DNA of 64,000 nt. Origin: Burkholderia pyrrocinia (lineage in GTDB: Bacteria > Pseudomonadota > Gammaproteobacteria > Burkholderiales > Burkholderiaceae). Positions 35,307-43,816 of this stretch are shown here, piece after piece. The position numbers were made by a program, and so were the translations under genes. The notes under the pieces were generated by a model that saw only the letters and a list, made by a program, of their open reading frames with translations, was not told the origin of the DNA and did no database searches. The stretch is taken from NCBI RefSeq assembly GCF_018417535.1, contig NZ_CP070978.1:682001-746000 (forward strand), read 5' to 3'. Numbering within the stretch: the first letter of the stretch is position 1; each line of letters starts with the position of its first letter.

Positions 35307-36262
35307 ACGCGCCGGCCGCTCCGTACGCGATCGACGTCGATCGCCTGAACAAGCGCTTCGGCGACAAGCACGTCGTGAAGGACGTCTCGCTGCGCGTCGC
35401 GCGCGGCGAGATCTTCGGCTTTCTCGGACCGAACGGCAGCGGCAAGACGACGTCGATCCGGATGATGTGCGGCCTGCTCACACCCGACTCGGGCAGCGGC
35501 ACCTGCCTCGGCTACGACATCGTGCGCGACAGCGCGCAGATCAAGCGGCGCGTCGGTTACATGACGCAGCGCTTCTCGTACTGGGAAGACCTGTCGATCC
35601 GCGAGAACCTCGATTTCGTCGCGCGCGTGTACGGGATGCCCGACCGCAAGGCGGCCGTCGCGCGCACGCTCGACGGGCTCGGCCTCGCGAGCCGCGCGGA
35701 CCAGCTCACGGGCGCGCTGTCGGGCGGCTGGAAACAGCGCCTCGCGCTGGCCGCGTGCATGCTGCACGAGCCCGAACTGCTGCTGCTCGACGAGCCGACC
35801 GCCGGCGTCGATCCGGCCGCGCGCCGCGACTTCTGGGAGGAACTGCACCGGCTGGCCGCGCAAGGGATTTCAGTGCTCGTCAGCACGCACTACATGGACG
35901 AAGCCGAACGCTGCCACAAGCTCGCGTATATCGCGTACGGCGAACTGCTCGCGCAGGGCACGTCGGCGGAGATCGTCGCATCGCAGCGCCTGTCGACGCG
36001 CACGATCACCGGCGGGCACCTGACCGAACTGTCCGCGCGGTTGCGCACGATGCCGGGTGTCGATCAAACCGTCGTGTTCGGTTCCGCGCTGCACGTGAGC
36101 GGCCGCGATCGCGCGCTGCTCGACGCGACGCTCGCGCAGGTCGCGGCGCAGGCGGACGGGAGTGCAACGCTGCAGATCGCGCCGGCCGACACGGGGCTCG
36201 AAGACGTCTTCATCTTCATGATGGGCCGCGCATCCGGGCCGCCCGGCGGAGCATCGTCATGA
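35303..36262 (+). CDS. ABC-2 exporter ATPase (YbhF/CcmA-like)
   Basis: 319 residues. One nucleotide-binding domain: Walker A GPNGSGKTT (42-50), ABC signature LSGGWKQRLALA (139-150), Walker B LLLLDEPTAGVDP (159-171), switch His in STHYMDEAE. The C-terminal 70 residues are a short regulatory extension typical of ABC-2 drug exporters. Only one NBD is present, unlike YbhF, which has two. It overlaps its neighbours by 4 bases on each side. Confidence 0.94.
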   Translation: MNAPAAPYAIDVDRLNKRFGDKHVVKDVSLRVARGEIFGFLGPNGSGKTTSIRMMCGLLTPDSGSGTCLGYDIVRDSAQIKRRVGYMTQRFSYWEDLSIRENLDFVARVYGMPDRKAAVARTLDGLGLASRADQLTGALSGGWKQRLALAACMLHEPELLLLDEPTAGVDPAARRDFWEELHRLAAQGISVLVSTHYMDEAERCHKLAYIAYGELLAQGTSAEIVASQRLSTRTITGGHLTELSARLRTMPGVDQTVVFGSALHVSGRDRALLDATLAQVAAQADGSATLQIAPADTGLEDVFIFMMGRASGPPGGASS

Positions 36263-37413
36263 ACGCGTGGGCGGGCCTGCGCGAATCGTTCTCGGTCGCG
36301 CGCTGGTGGAGCATCGTGCTGAAGGAGTTCCTGCAGTTGCGCCGCGACCGCGTGACGTTCGCGATGATCGTCGGCGTGCCGATCATCCAGCTCGCGCTGT
36401 TCGGCTTCGCGATCAACACCGATCCGAAGCACCTGCCGACCGCGGTGATCGTCGCCGATTCGAGCCCGTTCGCGCGCAGCTTCATCGCCGCTATGCGCAA
36501 TTCCGCGTACTTCGACATCGTCGAGACGCTGCCCGACGAGGCGGCCGGCCGGCATGCGCTCGCCCGCGGCGACGTGCAGTTCGTACTGAGCGTGCCGGCC
36601 GATTTCTCGCGGCGGCTGCTGCGCGGCGAACGTCCGTCGCTGCTCGTCGAGGCGGACGCGACCGATCCCGTCGCGACCGCATCGGCGATCGGCGCGCTGC
36701 CGGGCCTCGTGCAGCCCGTCGCGGACAAGGACCTGACAGGGCCGCTCGCGCACCTGAACGGCCGCCCGGCCGCGTTCGACGTCGTGCTGCACCGGCTGTA
36801 CAACTCCGAAGGCATCACGCAATACAACGTCGTGCCGGGCCTGATGGGCGTGATCCTGACGATGACGATGGTGATGATGACGGGCCTCGCGATCACGCGC
36901 GAACGCGAGCGCGGCACGATGGAGAACCTGCTCGCGACGCCCGTGCGGCCGCTCGAGGTGATGACGGGCAAGATCGTCCCGTACGTGTTCATCGGGCTGA
37001 TCCAGGTGTCGATCATTCTCGCGGCCGCGCGGTTCGTGTTTCACGTGCCGTTCGTCGGCGGCGTGTTCGCGATCTACCTGTCCGCGCTGCTGTTCATCGC
37101 CGCGAACCTGACGGTCGGCATCACGCTTTCATCACTCGCGCAGAACCAGTTGCAGGCGATGCAGCTCGCGGTGTTCTATTTCCTCCCGAATATCCTGCTG
37201 TCGGGTTTCATGTTCCCGTTCGCCGGGATGCCGAAGTGGGCGCAGCTCATCGGCAACCTGCTGCCGCTCACCTACTTCAACCGCCTCGTGCGCGGCATCC
37301 TGCTGAAAGGCAACGGGTGGGCCGACCTGTGGCCGTCCGTGTGGCCGGTCGCGCTGTTCACCGTCGTCGTGATGGGCATCGCGCTGCGCTTCTACCGGCG
37401 CACGCTCGATTAG
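36259..37413 (+). CDS. ABC-2 type permease (YbhS/YbhR-like)
   Basis: 384 residues. The first helix (VTFAMIVGVPIIQLALFGFAI) is followed by a large periplasmic segment of about 130 residues, then five helices with the ABC-2 signature (VMMTGLAITRERERGTMENLLATPVRPLEVMTGKI, NILLSGFMFPFAGMPKWAQLIG). Only one permease gene is present, so the transporter would be a homodimer rather than a YbhS/YbhR heterodimer. It overlaps the ATPase gene by 4 bases. The outer-membrane factor follows after 9 bases. Confidence 0.93.
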   Translation: MNAWAGLRESFSVARWWSIVLKEFLQLRRDRVTFAMIVGVPIIQLALFGFAINTDPKHLPTAVIVADSSPFARSFIAAMRNSAYFDIVETLPDEAAGRHALARGDVQFVLSVPADFSRRLLRGERPSLLVEADATDPVATASAIGALPGLVQPVADKDLTGPLAHLNGRPAAFDVVLHRLYNSEGITQYNVVPGLMGVILTMTMVMMTGLAITRERERGTMENLLATPVRPLEVMTGKIVPYVFIGLIQVSIILAAARFVFHVPFVGGVFAIYLSALLFIAANLTVGITLSSLAQNQLQAMQLAVFYFLPNILLSGFMFPFAGMPKWAQLIGNLLPLTYFNRLVRGILLKGNGWADLWPSVWPVALFTVVVMGIALRFYRRTLD

Positions 37414-37422
37414 GCGCGCACG

Positions 37423-38913
37423 ATGAAACCGGCTTCGCATCGCGCCTCCATCGCTGCCCGCGGCTTTGCGTGGGCCGCCGCTGCGCTGCTCGTCGCCGGT
37501 TGCGCGGTCGGGCCGGATTTCCGCACGCCGGATGCGCCGGCCACGCAGCAATACACGCGCGATGAACCGCCCGTCACGACGGCGGCCGCCGGCGGCCCGG
37601 CCGGCGACGCGCAGACGTTCGCATCGGCCGTGCACGCGCCGCGACACTGGTGGACCGAGTTCGGCTCGGAACCGCTGAACCGGCTTGTCGACACCGCGTG
37701 GCAAAACAGCCCGACGCTCGCCGAGGCCCGCGCGCGGCTCGACGAAGCGCGGCAGGACCATGCGGCCGAAGCCGGTGCGACGATGCTGCCGCGCGTCGAC
37801 GCGAACCTGTCCGCCACGCGCGAGAAGGTCGACACCACGGCGTTCGGGCTGCCGGCCAACGTGCCGAATCCGGGGCCGTTCACGCTGTACGACGCGTCGG
37901 TCAGCGTGTCGTACGTGCTCGACGTGTTCGGCGGCAACCGGCGCGCACTCGAAGCACTGCGCGCGCAGGTCGACTATCGGTCGTACACGCTCGACGCCGC
38001 GCGGCTGACGCTCGCGGGCAACGTCGTCGCCACCGCGATCCTGCGCGCGTCGCTCGCGCAGCAGGTCGCGCTCACGCAGCAACTGGTCGACGCGCAGGCG
38101 CGGCAGTTGCGCATCGTCGAAGCGCGCTTCGCGGCAGGCGGCGTGTCGCAGGCCGACGTGCATGCGCAACGCGCGCTGCTCGCACAGACACAGGCATCGC
38201 TGCCGCCGCTCGCGGCCCGCCTCGCACAGGCCGGCCACCGGCTCGCGATCCTGCTCGGTGTGCCGCCGTCCAGCGCCGTGCTGCCCGACCTCACGCTCGA
38301 TGCATTCGTGCTGCCGCGCACGCTGCCCGTCACGCTGCCGTCGACGCTCGCGCGCGAACGGCCCGACATCCGCGCGGCGCAAGCCGTGCTGCACCAGGCG
38401 AGCGCGAACGTCGGCGTGGCTACCGCAAACCTGTATCCGCGTTTTTCGATTTCGGCGGGGATCGGCTCGGAGCGCACGCGCATCGCGGATATCGTGAGCG
38501 GGTTGAATGTCTGGAACGTCGGCCTTGGTCTTGCGCAGCCGCTCTTTCACGGCGGCGAGCTGCACGCGAAGAAACGCGCGGCCGAAGCGGCGTACGACGC
38601 CGCGTTCGCGAGCTATCGGGAAACCGTGCTGCAGGCGCTTCAGCAGGTAGCCGACGCGATGCGCGCAGTCGAACACGACGCGGCCGAATTGCAGGCCAGA
38701 GACACCGCCGCGCAGGAAGCGGCGGCAAGCAACGCGATTGCCGGCGACCGTTACGCGGTGGGCGGGATCAGCACGTTCGACCTGCTCGACGCGCAGCGGC
38801 AGGCGCTGCAGACGGCGCTCGACCGTACTCGCGCGCAGGCCGACCGGCTTGCCGATACGGCGGCGCTGTTTCAGGCGCTGGCGGGGAACTGGATGGATGA
38901 CTCGGCGCAGTGA
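37423..38913 (+). CDS. outer-membrane factor lipoprotein of the ABC exporter (NodT family)
   Basis: 496 residues. Signal with lipobox (AAAALLVAGC), then AVGPDFRTPDAPATQQY, the family start, and two OEP halves (QVDYRSYTLDAARLTLAGNVVATAI; ETVLQALQQVADAMRAVEHDA). It completes a tripartite efflux machine with the fusion protein, ATPase and permease before it; all five genes (TetR to this one) are spaced 9 bases or less or overlap. A perfect 14-bp stem-loop 90 bases downstream is its likely terminator. Confidence 0.93.
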   Translation: MKPASHRASIAARGFAWAAAALLVAGCAVGPDFRTPDAPATQQYTRDEPPVTTAAAGGPAGDAQTFASAVHAPRHWWTEFGSEPLNRLVDTAWQNSPTLAEARARLDEARQDHAAEAGATMLPRVDANLSATREKVDTTAFGLPANVPNPGPFTLYDASVSVSYVLDVFGGNRRALEALRAQVDYRSYTLDAARLTLAGNVVATAILRASLAQQVALTQQLVDAQARQLRIVEARFAAGGVSQADVHAQRALLAQTQASLPPLAARLAQAGHRLAILLGVPPSSAVLPDLTLDAFVLPRTLPVTLPSTLARERPDIRAAQAVLHQASANVGVATANLYPRFSISAGIGSERTRIADIVSGLNVWNVGLGLAQPLFHGGELHAKKRAAEAAYDAAFASYRETVLQALQQVADAMRAVEHDAAELQARDTAAQEAAASNAIAGDRYAVGGISTFDLLDAQRQALQTALDRTRAQADRLADTAALFQALAGNWMDDSAQ

Positions 38914-39003
38914 CCGACAGGAAGGCCGTGACACAGGCCGGATGCTGCCTGGCCAAAGCCAGTCGATGACGAAATGCGCGTAACGCAAATAAGAAATGGA
39001 CGG

Positions 39004-39033
39004 CGTCAAGCCGTTTGCACAAACGGCTTGACG
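39004..39033. terminator. perfect 14-bp stem-loop
   Basis: CGTCAAGCCGTTTG and CAAACGGCTTGACG pair perfectly around a 2-nt loop, 90 bases after the outer-membrane-factor stop. No T-run follows. Its location right at the island border could also mark an end structure. Confidence 0.65.
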
Positions 39034-39228
39034 ATTGAAAGACTATACGGGACGCGGGTTTAGCTCTACTTCGGGCCGCTTTGCGGGAGTGCGGCATTGT
39101 GGGCCAGGAGCCACATAAGAGCGTCGCGGCGGAAAGCCGGAGCGTGCGTGCTGCATCGGGAGCGATTGCCAGCAGACGGCGGACGTGCGCCGATCATAGC
39201 CCAATCGGCTGTCTCCCTCCAGAACGAA

Positions 39229-39255
39229 GAACGCGCAGCCTTGGGCTGCGCGTTC
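39229..39255 (-). terminator. perfect 12-bp stem-loop after DUF2274 gene
   Basis: GAACGCGCAGCC pairs with GGCTGCGCGTTC around a 3-nt loop, 31 bases after the stop of the DUF2274 gene on the minus strand, then a T-rich stretch (TTCGTTCT). Likely the terminator of the remnant conjugation operon. Confidence 0.7.
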
Positions 39256-39286
39256 GAGGAATAGCCGCCAGCGGAATCCAGCAGCA

Positions 39287-39535
39287 TCAGCTTGGCGTCG
39301 GCGGAGCTGCCTTACCCGCGCCCGAGCCACCCTTCCTGAATCCCCTATCCCCCACCATGAAGGCTTCGAGCATGTGCGGGATCAGCGTCGCCGCGTCGAC
39401 CGCTTCGCCGTAGGTCTGCGCGTTCAGCGCGGCGTAGCGGTCGAGGTCGGCTTTCAGGCTGGCCGGGCAAGCAAAGGTCAGCTTCGTGGATTCCGTTTTC
39501 GGTAGCGGCCCGAGCCGCAGCTTGCGCGTCGTCAT
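39287..39535 (-). CDS. DUF2274 protein (trb-operon-associated, Tn4371-type)
   Basis: 82 residues from the ATG at 39535. The sequence MTTRKLRLGPLPKTES, TKLTFACPASLKADLDRY and VDAATLIPHMLEAFM fits the DUF2274 family, whose genes lie right after trbI at the end of the mating-pair-formation operon in Tn4371-like ICEs. The fold is probably a ribbon-helix-helix-like small protein; function unknown. It starts directly where the trbI remnant ends and is followed by a 12-bp stem-loop. Without the rest of the trb operon it is most likely a non-functional left-over. Confidence 0.82.
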   Translation of the reverse strand: MTTRKLRLGPLPKTESTKLTFACPASLKADLDRYAALNAQTYGEAVDAATLIPHMLEAFMVGDRGFRKGGSGAGKAAPPTPS

Positions 39536-39536
39536 C

Positions 39537-39826
39537 GTGAAGCCCCCTGTTGAGGAAAAGCGGCTGGTACGGCCGCAACACCCAATCACGGTTGACGATG
39601 ATGCGAACCGGCAGACCCGGCCGCTCAGTCAAGGTGGGCTGGATGTCGAGGTTGCGCCGGGTCATCTCATGACCGACCTGATCGATGCTGTCCGGTGCGT
39701 GTCGCGCCCGGCGACGATGACGCGATCGCCGTCCTGCCGGTTCTCCGGCGCGGCCAGCTCGGCGCCGACGCCCAGCAGCGTGGTCGACGCCGCACCGGCG
39801 AAGACACGATCCCGATGCCAGTCCAC
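39537..39826 (-). pseudogene. trbI: trbI 3' fragment, frameshifted
   Basis: The minus-strand translation gives VDWHRDRVFAGAAS, then LLGVGAELAAPENRQDG and VIVAGRD in one frame. It then switches frame near 39690-39700 to DSIDQVGHEMTRRNLDIQP, then ERPGLPVRIIVNRDWVLRPY. This is the C-terminal quarter of TrbI (VirB10-like), a core protein of the type IV secretion channel. The 5' three quarters are missing and replaced by the start of a LysR gene. The frameshift confirms that it is dead. Confidence 0.8.
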
Positions 39827-39886
39827 GAAGTGGCGTTCTTCGGCCACGGCAAGGAAACAACGCAGATGCCGCAGCTCCATCGTCAT
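39827..39886 (-). pseudogene. LysR-family gene, first 20 codons only
   Basis: MTMELRHLRCFLAVAEERHF is the standard start of a LysR regulator helix-turn-helix. After Phe20 the frame runs directly into TrbI sequence (VDWHRDR). The ATG overlaps the stop of the MFS gene (ATGA), so in the original cargo this regulator was the last gene of the operon; its remaining part has been deleted at a recombination junction with the trb operon. Confidence 0.75.
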
Positions 39887-41100
39887 TCCCTCCCTGGGGT
39901 TTGTGCTGCGCGAGGTTCACCAAGTACCGTCAACGCCTTGAACACGAACAATCCGCCCAAGCCTGCGATCAGGGCCAGCACGATGGCGAACAGCGTGGCG
40001 CCTCCCGCCAATCCAAGCCAGTCGATCAGGTAGCCCGCCGCGACCGGCAGCGACCCTGCCGGGATGTAGCCGCCGATGTTGAGCACTGCATTCGCCTCGG
40101 CGCGCCGTCCGTCGGGCACGTGCAGGCCAATCAGGGTCAGGCCGCCCAACTGGCCCAGGCCCTGACCGGCACCCGCCAGCAGCGCCGCCGCCAGCAGCAT
40201 CGGCGCGAGCGAGGCATGTACGGCGATGCCCAGGCTCGCCATCGCCAGTACCGTGGCCGTGGTGCTGCACAGGAAGATCGCGCGTACCGGCCAGTGACGC
40301 ACCGCGAACTGCACGCCGGTCGCGGTCAAGAACATCGCGCACGCCATGCCGCCGGCGATCATGGGGCTGCGCACGTCGAGCAACCGGGACAACAGCGATG
40401 GCCCCAGCGCCAGCACGAACGAGGTTGCCGTGATACCCGGCCCGAAGGTGGCGATGCCGTAAGCCAGATGCCGTCGATTGGTGGCAGGCACCGTGGGCAG
40501 CCGAAGCCGAAACGGTTGGCCGCCGGATCGCAGCGGACGCCGCAAGGGCAACAGGCAGGCAACGATCAGCGCACTGCCGAGTGCAACCAACTCGGTGCCG
40601 AACACCGGCAGGATCGGACGCGCCAGCGTTTGCGCCAGGCCGCCTGCGAGCAGCGGCCCCAGCCCGGCCCCGAAGACCATCGACACCGAAGCCAGCAGTG
40701 CCGCCTGGCGCCTGCGTTCGCTGCCGCCCAGGTCGCCGACCGCCGCCATGCCGGCCGATACCATGATGCCCACGGCAATGCCAGTCAGCAGGCGGGCAAT
40801 GCCCAACGCCAGCACCGATTGCGCACCGGCGAACAACAGGCAGGCCGTCAGCGCGGCCAGCAGGCCCGGCAGTAACACCGGCTTGCGGCCATAGCGGTCG
40901 GACAACTGCCCGGCCACCAGCAAGGTGCCCAGCAGGCCGGCGATGTAGAGGGCGAAGATCACCGTCAGCATGCCGGTGGAGAAACCGAGTTCCTGCTGCC
41001 AGTGGACGTACAGCGGGGTTGGCAAATTGGACAGCATGAACACGGCTGTCACCAGCCATGCCGCGCCGAGCATGGAAACCGTCGATGTGCGGCCGGTCAT
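39883..41100 (-). CDS. MFS transporter (12-helix)
   Basis: 405 residues from the ATG at 41100, which overlaps the LLM gene stop by 3 bases. The MFS A-motif region GQLSDRYGRKPVLLPGLL follows helix 2, and about twelve membrane helices are seen. The AraJ/CynX-like texture suggests drug or small-metabolite efflux. It is the third gene in the cargo operon (DHA2-type MFS, LLM oxidoreductase, this MFS, LysR remnant), all coupled by 3-4-base overlaps. Codon use is of the island type. Confidence 0.88.
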   Translation of the reverse strand: MTGRTSTVSMLGAAWLVTAVFMLSNLPTPLYVHWQQELGFSTGMLTVIFALYIAGLLGTLLVAGQLSDRYGRKPVLLPGLLAALTACLLFAGAQSVLALGIARLLTGIAVGIMVSAGMAAVGDLGGSERRRQAALLASVSMVFGAGLGPLLAGGLAQTLARPILPVFGTELVALGSALIVACLLPLRRPLRSGGQPFRLRLPTVPATNRRHLAYGIATFGPGITATSFVLALGPSLLSRLLDVRSPMIAGGMACAMFLTATGVQFAVRHWPVRAIFLCSTTATVLAMASLGIAVHASLAPMLLAAALLAGAGQGLGQLGGLTLIGLHVPDGRRAEANAVLNIGGYIPAGSLPVAAGYLIDWLGLAGGATLFAIVLALIAGLGGLFVFKALTVLGEPRAAQTPGRE

Positions 41101-42113
41101 GGCCGGGCCTCTCCGGCGTCTTGTATCGCCGCATCGACCACCCCGACGGGAAACTCCGGCAGCACGTATTCCGCTAGTTCCGCCAGAACTTCGGCGGCGG
41201 GACGCCGCAACGGTTTCAGGTTCAACGCGACGTGGGACACCCCTTGCGCCTGTTGCCGCTTCCAAAGGGCGATCAGCGCATTCCTGCCCGTGCGGATGCC
41301 GCGGCCGACCTGCAAGGGTGCGTCCGGGTTCTCGTCGAGGTCGAAAAAGACGCCATAGCCGTAAGGCTTGAACACCTGCCCATCGCCGCTGGCACGCCAT
41401 TGCGCCAGTACGTCGGGCAGGCGGTCGAAGTCGCTTTGATGCCAGATCCAGCCATCCATGTGCTTGGCGAGCCAGTCGACGTCCTGGCCGCAGCGACCGA
41501 TCGCCAGCGTCGGCAGGCGGCCGCCCACGGGCTTGGGCACCAGGTCGAGGTTTCCATCGAGCCGCCCGTAGTGCGCCGTCTGGTGCATGGGGAAAGGCTG
41601 CTCGGTCACGACGCGCAGCAGCGCATGCGCCTCCCGATAGCGTTCCGCCCGGTTATCGTAGGGCTGGGCCAGCGCCGGGTACTCCGTCGCCCGGTCCCCC
41701 GTGGACAGCCCCAGCAACAGCCGGCCGCCGGAGAGCTGATCGACGCTGGCCGCCTGCTTGGCGACCAGCACGGGATCGCGCAGGGTCATCACCATGCCGG
41801 CCGTGCCGACGGCGATGTGCCGGGTGACCGCTGCCAGCCAGCCGGCATAGACCATCGGATCGTGGATTTGCCCCACGTCCCCGAAGCTCGGATCGAGGAA
41901 TGGTACGTCGCGCAGCCAGATCGCCGCAAAACCGAGTGCGTCGGCCTGGCGAGCCAGCGCCGCATGCCTCTCCAGCGTGGGCGCGGGGGCATCCGGGTAG
42001 CCCTCCAGTGGAGCGATGAAACCGAAGGTGAGCTGTCCCGGCTGAAAAACCCGCGCATAGGCCCGATGCCGTGCAAGGTCGGTGGGCAGAGAACCTGTCC
42101 TGATTGGGTTCAT
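41097..42113 (-). CDS. LLM-class flavin-dependent oxidoreductase (BA3436/TIGR03571 type)
   Basis: 338 residues. A luciferase-like TIM barrel with FGFIAPLEGYPDAPAP near the N-terminus, DALGFAAIWLRDVPFLDPSFGDVGQIHDP, the flavin-site strand GTAGMVMTLRDPVLVAKQAASVDQLSGGR, and DRATEYPAL. These features match the BA3436-like group. Members are predicted F420- or FMN-dependent monooxygenases; substrate unknown. It sits between two MFS transporters with 4-base overlaps, suggesting that the transported compound or its product is oxidised. Confidence 0.88.
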   Translation of the reverse strand: MNPIRTGSLPTDLARHRAYARVFQPGQLTFGFIAPLEGYPDAPAPTLERHAALARQADALGFAAIWLRDVPFLDPSFGDVGQIHDPMVYAGWLAAVTRHIAVGTAGMVMTLRDPVLVAKQAASVDQLSGGRLLLGLSTGDRATEYPALAQPYDNRAERYREAHALLRVVTEQPFPMHQTAHYGRLDGNLDLVPKPVGGRLPTLAIGRCGQDVDWLAKHMDGWIWHQSDFDRLPDVLAQWRASGDGQVFKPYGYGVFFDLDENPDAPLQVGRGIRTGRNALIALWKRQQAQGVSHVALNLKPLRRPAAEVLAELAEYVLPEFPVGVVDAAIQDAGEARP

Positions 42114-43642
42114 GCCGTCGCTCCCGCTTCTTCATGCGCGCGCGAGCGGCCGAGCAAGGCGAACACCAGCAATGCGGTCAGTGCCGACGCAGCGGCCAGG
42201 ACGTACAAGACCCAGCGGAATGCGTGGTCGTAGGTCGCCAGCAGCAAGGCGCGCTCTCCAGTGACGCGGGCGCTGGCCTGCGCCAGATCGCCGAGCGCGG
42301 CACGATTGGCCGCCTCGATCACAACGGCTGGATCGGTTGCGCCCAAGGCGCCGAGCAACCCGGCCTGGATCAGGAACGCCAGCAGCGCACCGGCTACCGC
42401 AATGGCGATGCCGTCGGCCGAGACGCGCACGCAATTGAAGATCCCGGTCGCCATGCCCGCGCGTTCTTTCTCCACCACGCTCACGGCCATCCCGTCCATC
42501 AATCCCCACGGCAGGCCAATGCCGATGCCGATCAGCGCCAGCGGCGTCACCAGCGCGGGGCCGGGGCCGCCAGCCAGCACCTGGCCCAGCCAGACCAGCC
42601 CGACCGCCACCAGCAGCAGCCCGACGCCGGACAGCACGCCGGAAGTGAACCAGCGCGACAGCAGCGCGGCCAGGAACGGCACGACCAGCAGCGGTGCGGC
42701 CAGGGCAATCATCATTTGTCCCGCTTCAAGCGCACCCAGCCCGTCGATGCCGATGAAGCGGCCCGGCAGCATCACGATCAGCGTGACGAAGAAGAAGGCC
42801 GGCGACGCGGCCAGTACCTGCACGCCGACGAAACGCCCACGACCGAACAGCGACAGGTCGAGCATCGGCCGCACCGCGCGCCGCTCGATTTGCACGAAGG
42901 CCACGAACAGCACGGCTGCCGCCAGCAGCGACCCAATGACCGAGGCGCTGCGCCAGCCTTCTTCCGGCGCCAGCAGGATGCCGTAGGTGAACAGAGCGAG
43001 CGCGGCGGTGAAGCTGATAGCGCCCGGCCAGTCCAGGCCAGTGGCCTGCGGGTCGCGGGACTCCGTGGCGCTGGCCCATACCAGCCCGAAGCCGGCCACC
43101 CCGATCAGCGCCGTCGCCAGAAACACCCAGCGCCAGCCGGCAACCTCCACCAGCCAGCCGGACGCCAGCGGCCCGAAGGCCAGGCCGATGCCAAACGTGG
43201 TGCCGAGCAGGCTGAACACCCGCGTGCGGATGGGGCCGTGGAAGGTCTGCGCCAATGAGGACATGGCGCCCGCGAAGGCCGCCGCGCCGCCCAGTCCTTG
43301 CAGCAGGCGCAGGCCGTCAATCCAGCCGACCGTTGGCGCCAACGGGATGGCGAACGTCACCAGCGCGAACAGTGCCAGGCCGACCAGCCACACGCACTTG
43401 CGGCCATAGGTATCGGTCAGGCTGCCAGCCGCCATCATGGCGCTCCCGTAGGTCAGGATGTAACCGTTGACCACCCAGTTCAGTTGCACCGCCGTTCCGC
43501 CCAGTTCCCGGCTGATGGAAGGCAGCACGACGGCCGGCCCGGTGAAGCACAACGGGATCAGGAGGCCGGTGAGGCAGGCGGCGAGCAATTGCAACCAGTC
43601 GCGGCCAGTGGTGCCGCTTGTGGCGGCCGGGGCTTGTGTCAT
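42110..43642 (-). CDS. MFS transporter, DHA2 (QacA/EmrB-like) drug efflux type
   Basis: 510 residues and about fourteen helices, as expected for DHA2. PSISRELGGTAVQLNWVVNGYILTYG matches the helix 1-2 region, DTYGRKCVWLVG is the A motif, and LGTTFGIGLAFGPLASGWLV is the antiporter motif C. It exports cationic or hydrophobic compounds by proton exchange. It is the first gene of the cargo operon and is divergent from the LysR gene at 43817, the likely regulator. It overlaps the LLM gene by 4 bases. Confidence 0.92.
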   Translation of the reverse strand: MTQAPAATSGTTGRDWLQLLAACLTGLLIPLCFTGPAVVLPSISRELGGTAVQLNWVVNGYILTYGSAMMAAGSLTDTYGRKCVWLVGLALFALVTFAIPLAPTVGWIDGLRLLQGLGGAAAFAGAMSSLAQTFHGPIRTRVFSLLGTTFGIGLAFGPLASGWLVEVAGWRWVFLATALIGVAGFGLVWASATESRDPQATGLDWPGAISFTAALALFTYGILLAPEEGWRSASVIGSLLAAAVLFVAFVQIERRAVRPMLDLSLFGRGRFVGVQVLAASPAFFFVTLIVMLPGRFIGIDGLGALEAGQMMIALAAPLLVVPFLAALLSRWFTSGVLSGVGLLLVAVGLVWLGQVLAGGPGPALVTPLALIGIGIGLPWGLMDGMAVSVVEKERAGMATGIFNCVRVSADGIAIAVAGALLAFLIQAGLLGALGATDPAVVIEAANRAALGDLAQASARVTGERALLLATYDHAFRWVLYVLAAASALTALLVFALLGRSRAHEEAGATA

Positions 43643-43772
43643 GGAAAACGTCCGCAAAGAGTCCGTGAAGGGACAGGCAGACACCGAAGCCGTATTTCGA
43701 AAGCCGAGACGACCGCATCCAACCTGCGCAGCCGTCAGCGTAGGGGCGCGCACCATCAAGAAAAATAGGCTA

Positions 43773-43785
43773 ATGTTCCCAACAT
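43773..43785. promoter_or_regulatory. dyad ATGTT-N3-AACAT in the LysR/MFS divergent region
   Basis: ATGTT and AACAT flank CCC, a perfect 5-3-5 dyad 32 bases before the LysR start and about 130 before the MFS start. It has the size and position of a LysR autoregulatory half-site pair. Confidence 0.45.
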
Positions 43786-43816
43786 ATCGGACCAAATTTC
43801 TTAAATCGGCGACGAG

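Larger units (their letters stand above)
38914..39286. other. intergenic, left border zone of the accessory island
   Basis: A 373-base gap with no convincing gene. It holds the stem-loop of the OMF gene (39004-39033), and after about 39055 the codon style and base texture change to that of the island. A minus-strand frame around 39066-39287 (ending ALMWLLAHNAALPQSGPK) could be a decayed coding remnant but is not called. Confidence 0.55.

Noticed and set aside
39043..39330. Minus-strand frames at the left edge of the island
   Set aside because: They overlap the DUF2274 terminator and show no recognisable domain; at most decayed sequence.
41097..42113. LLM gene as an alkanesulfonate monooxygenase like the one at 54228
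   Set aside because: Its motifs match the BA3436-type group, and no transporter of the sulfonate type adjoins; the two LLM genes appear unrelated in function.
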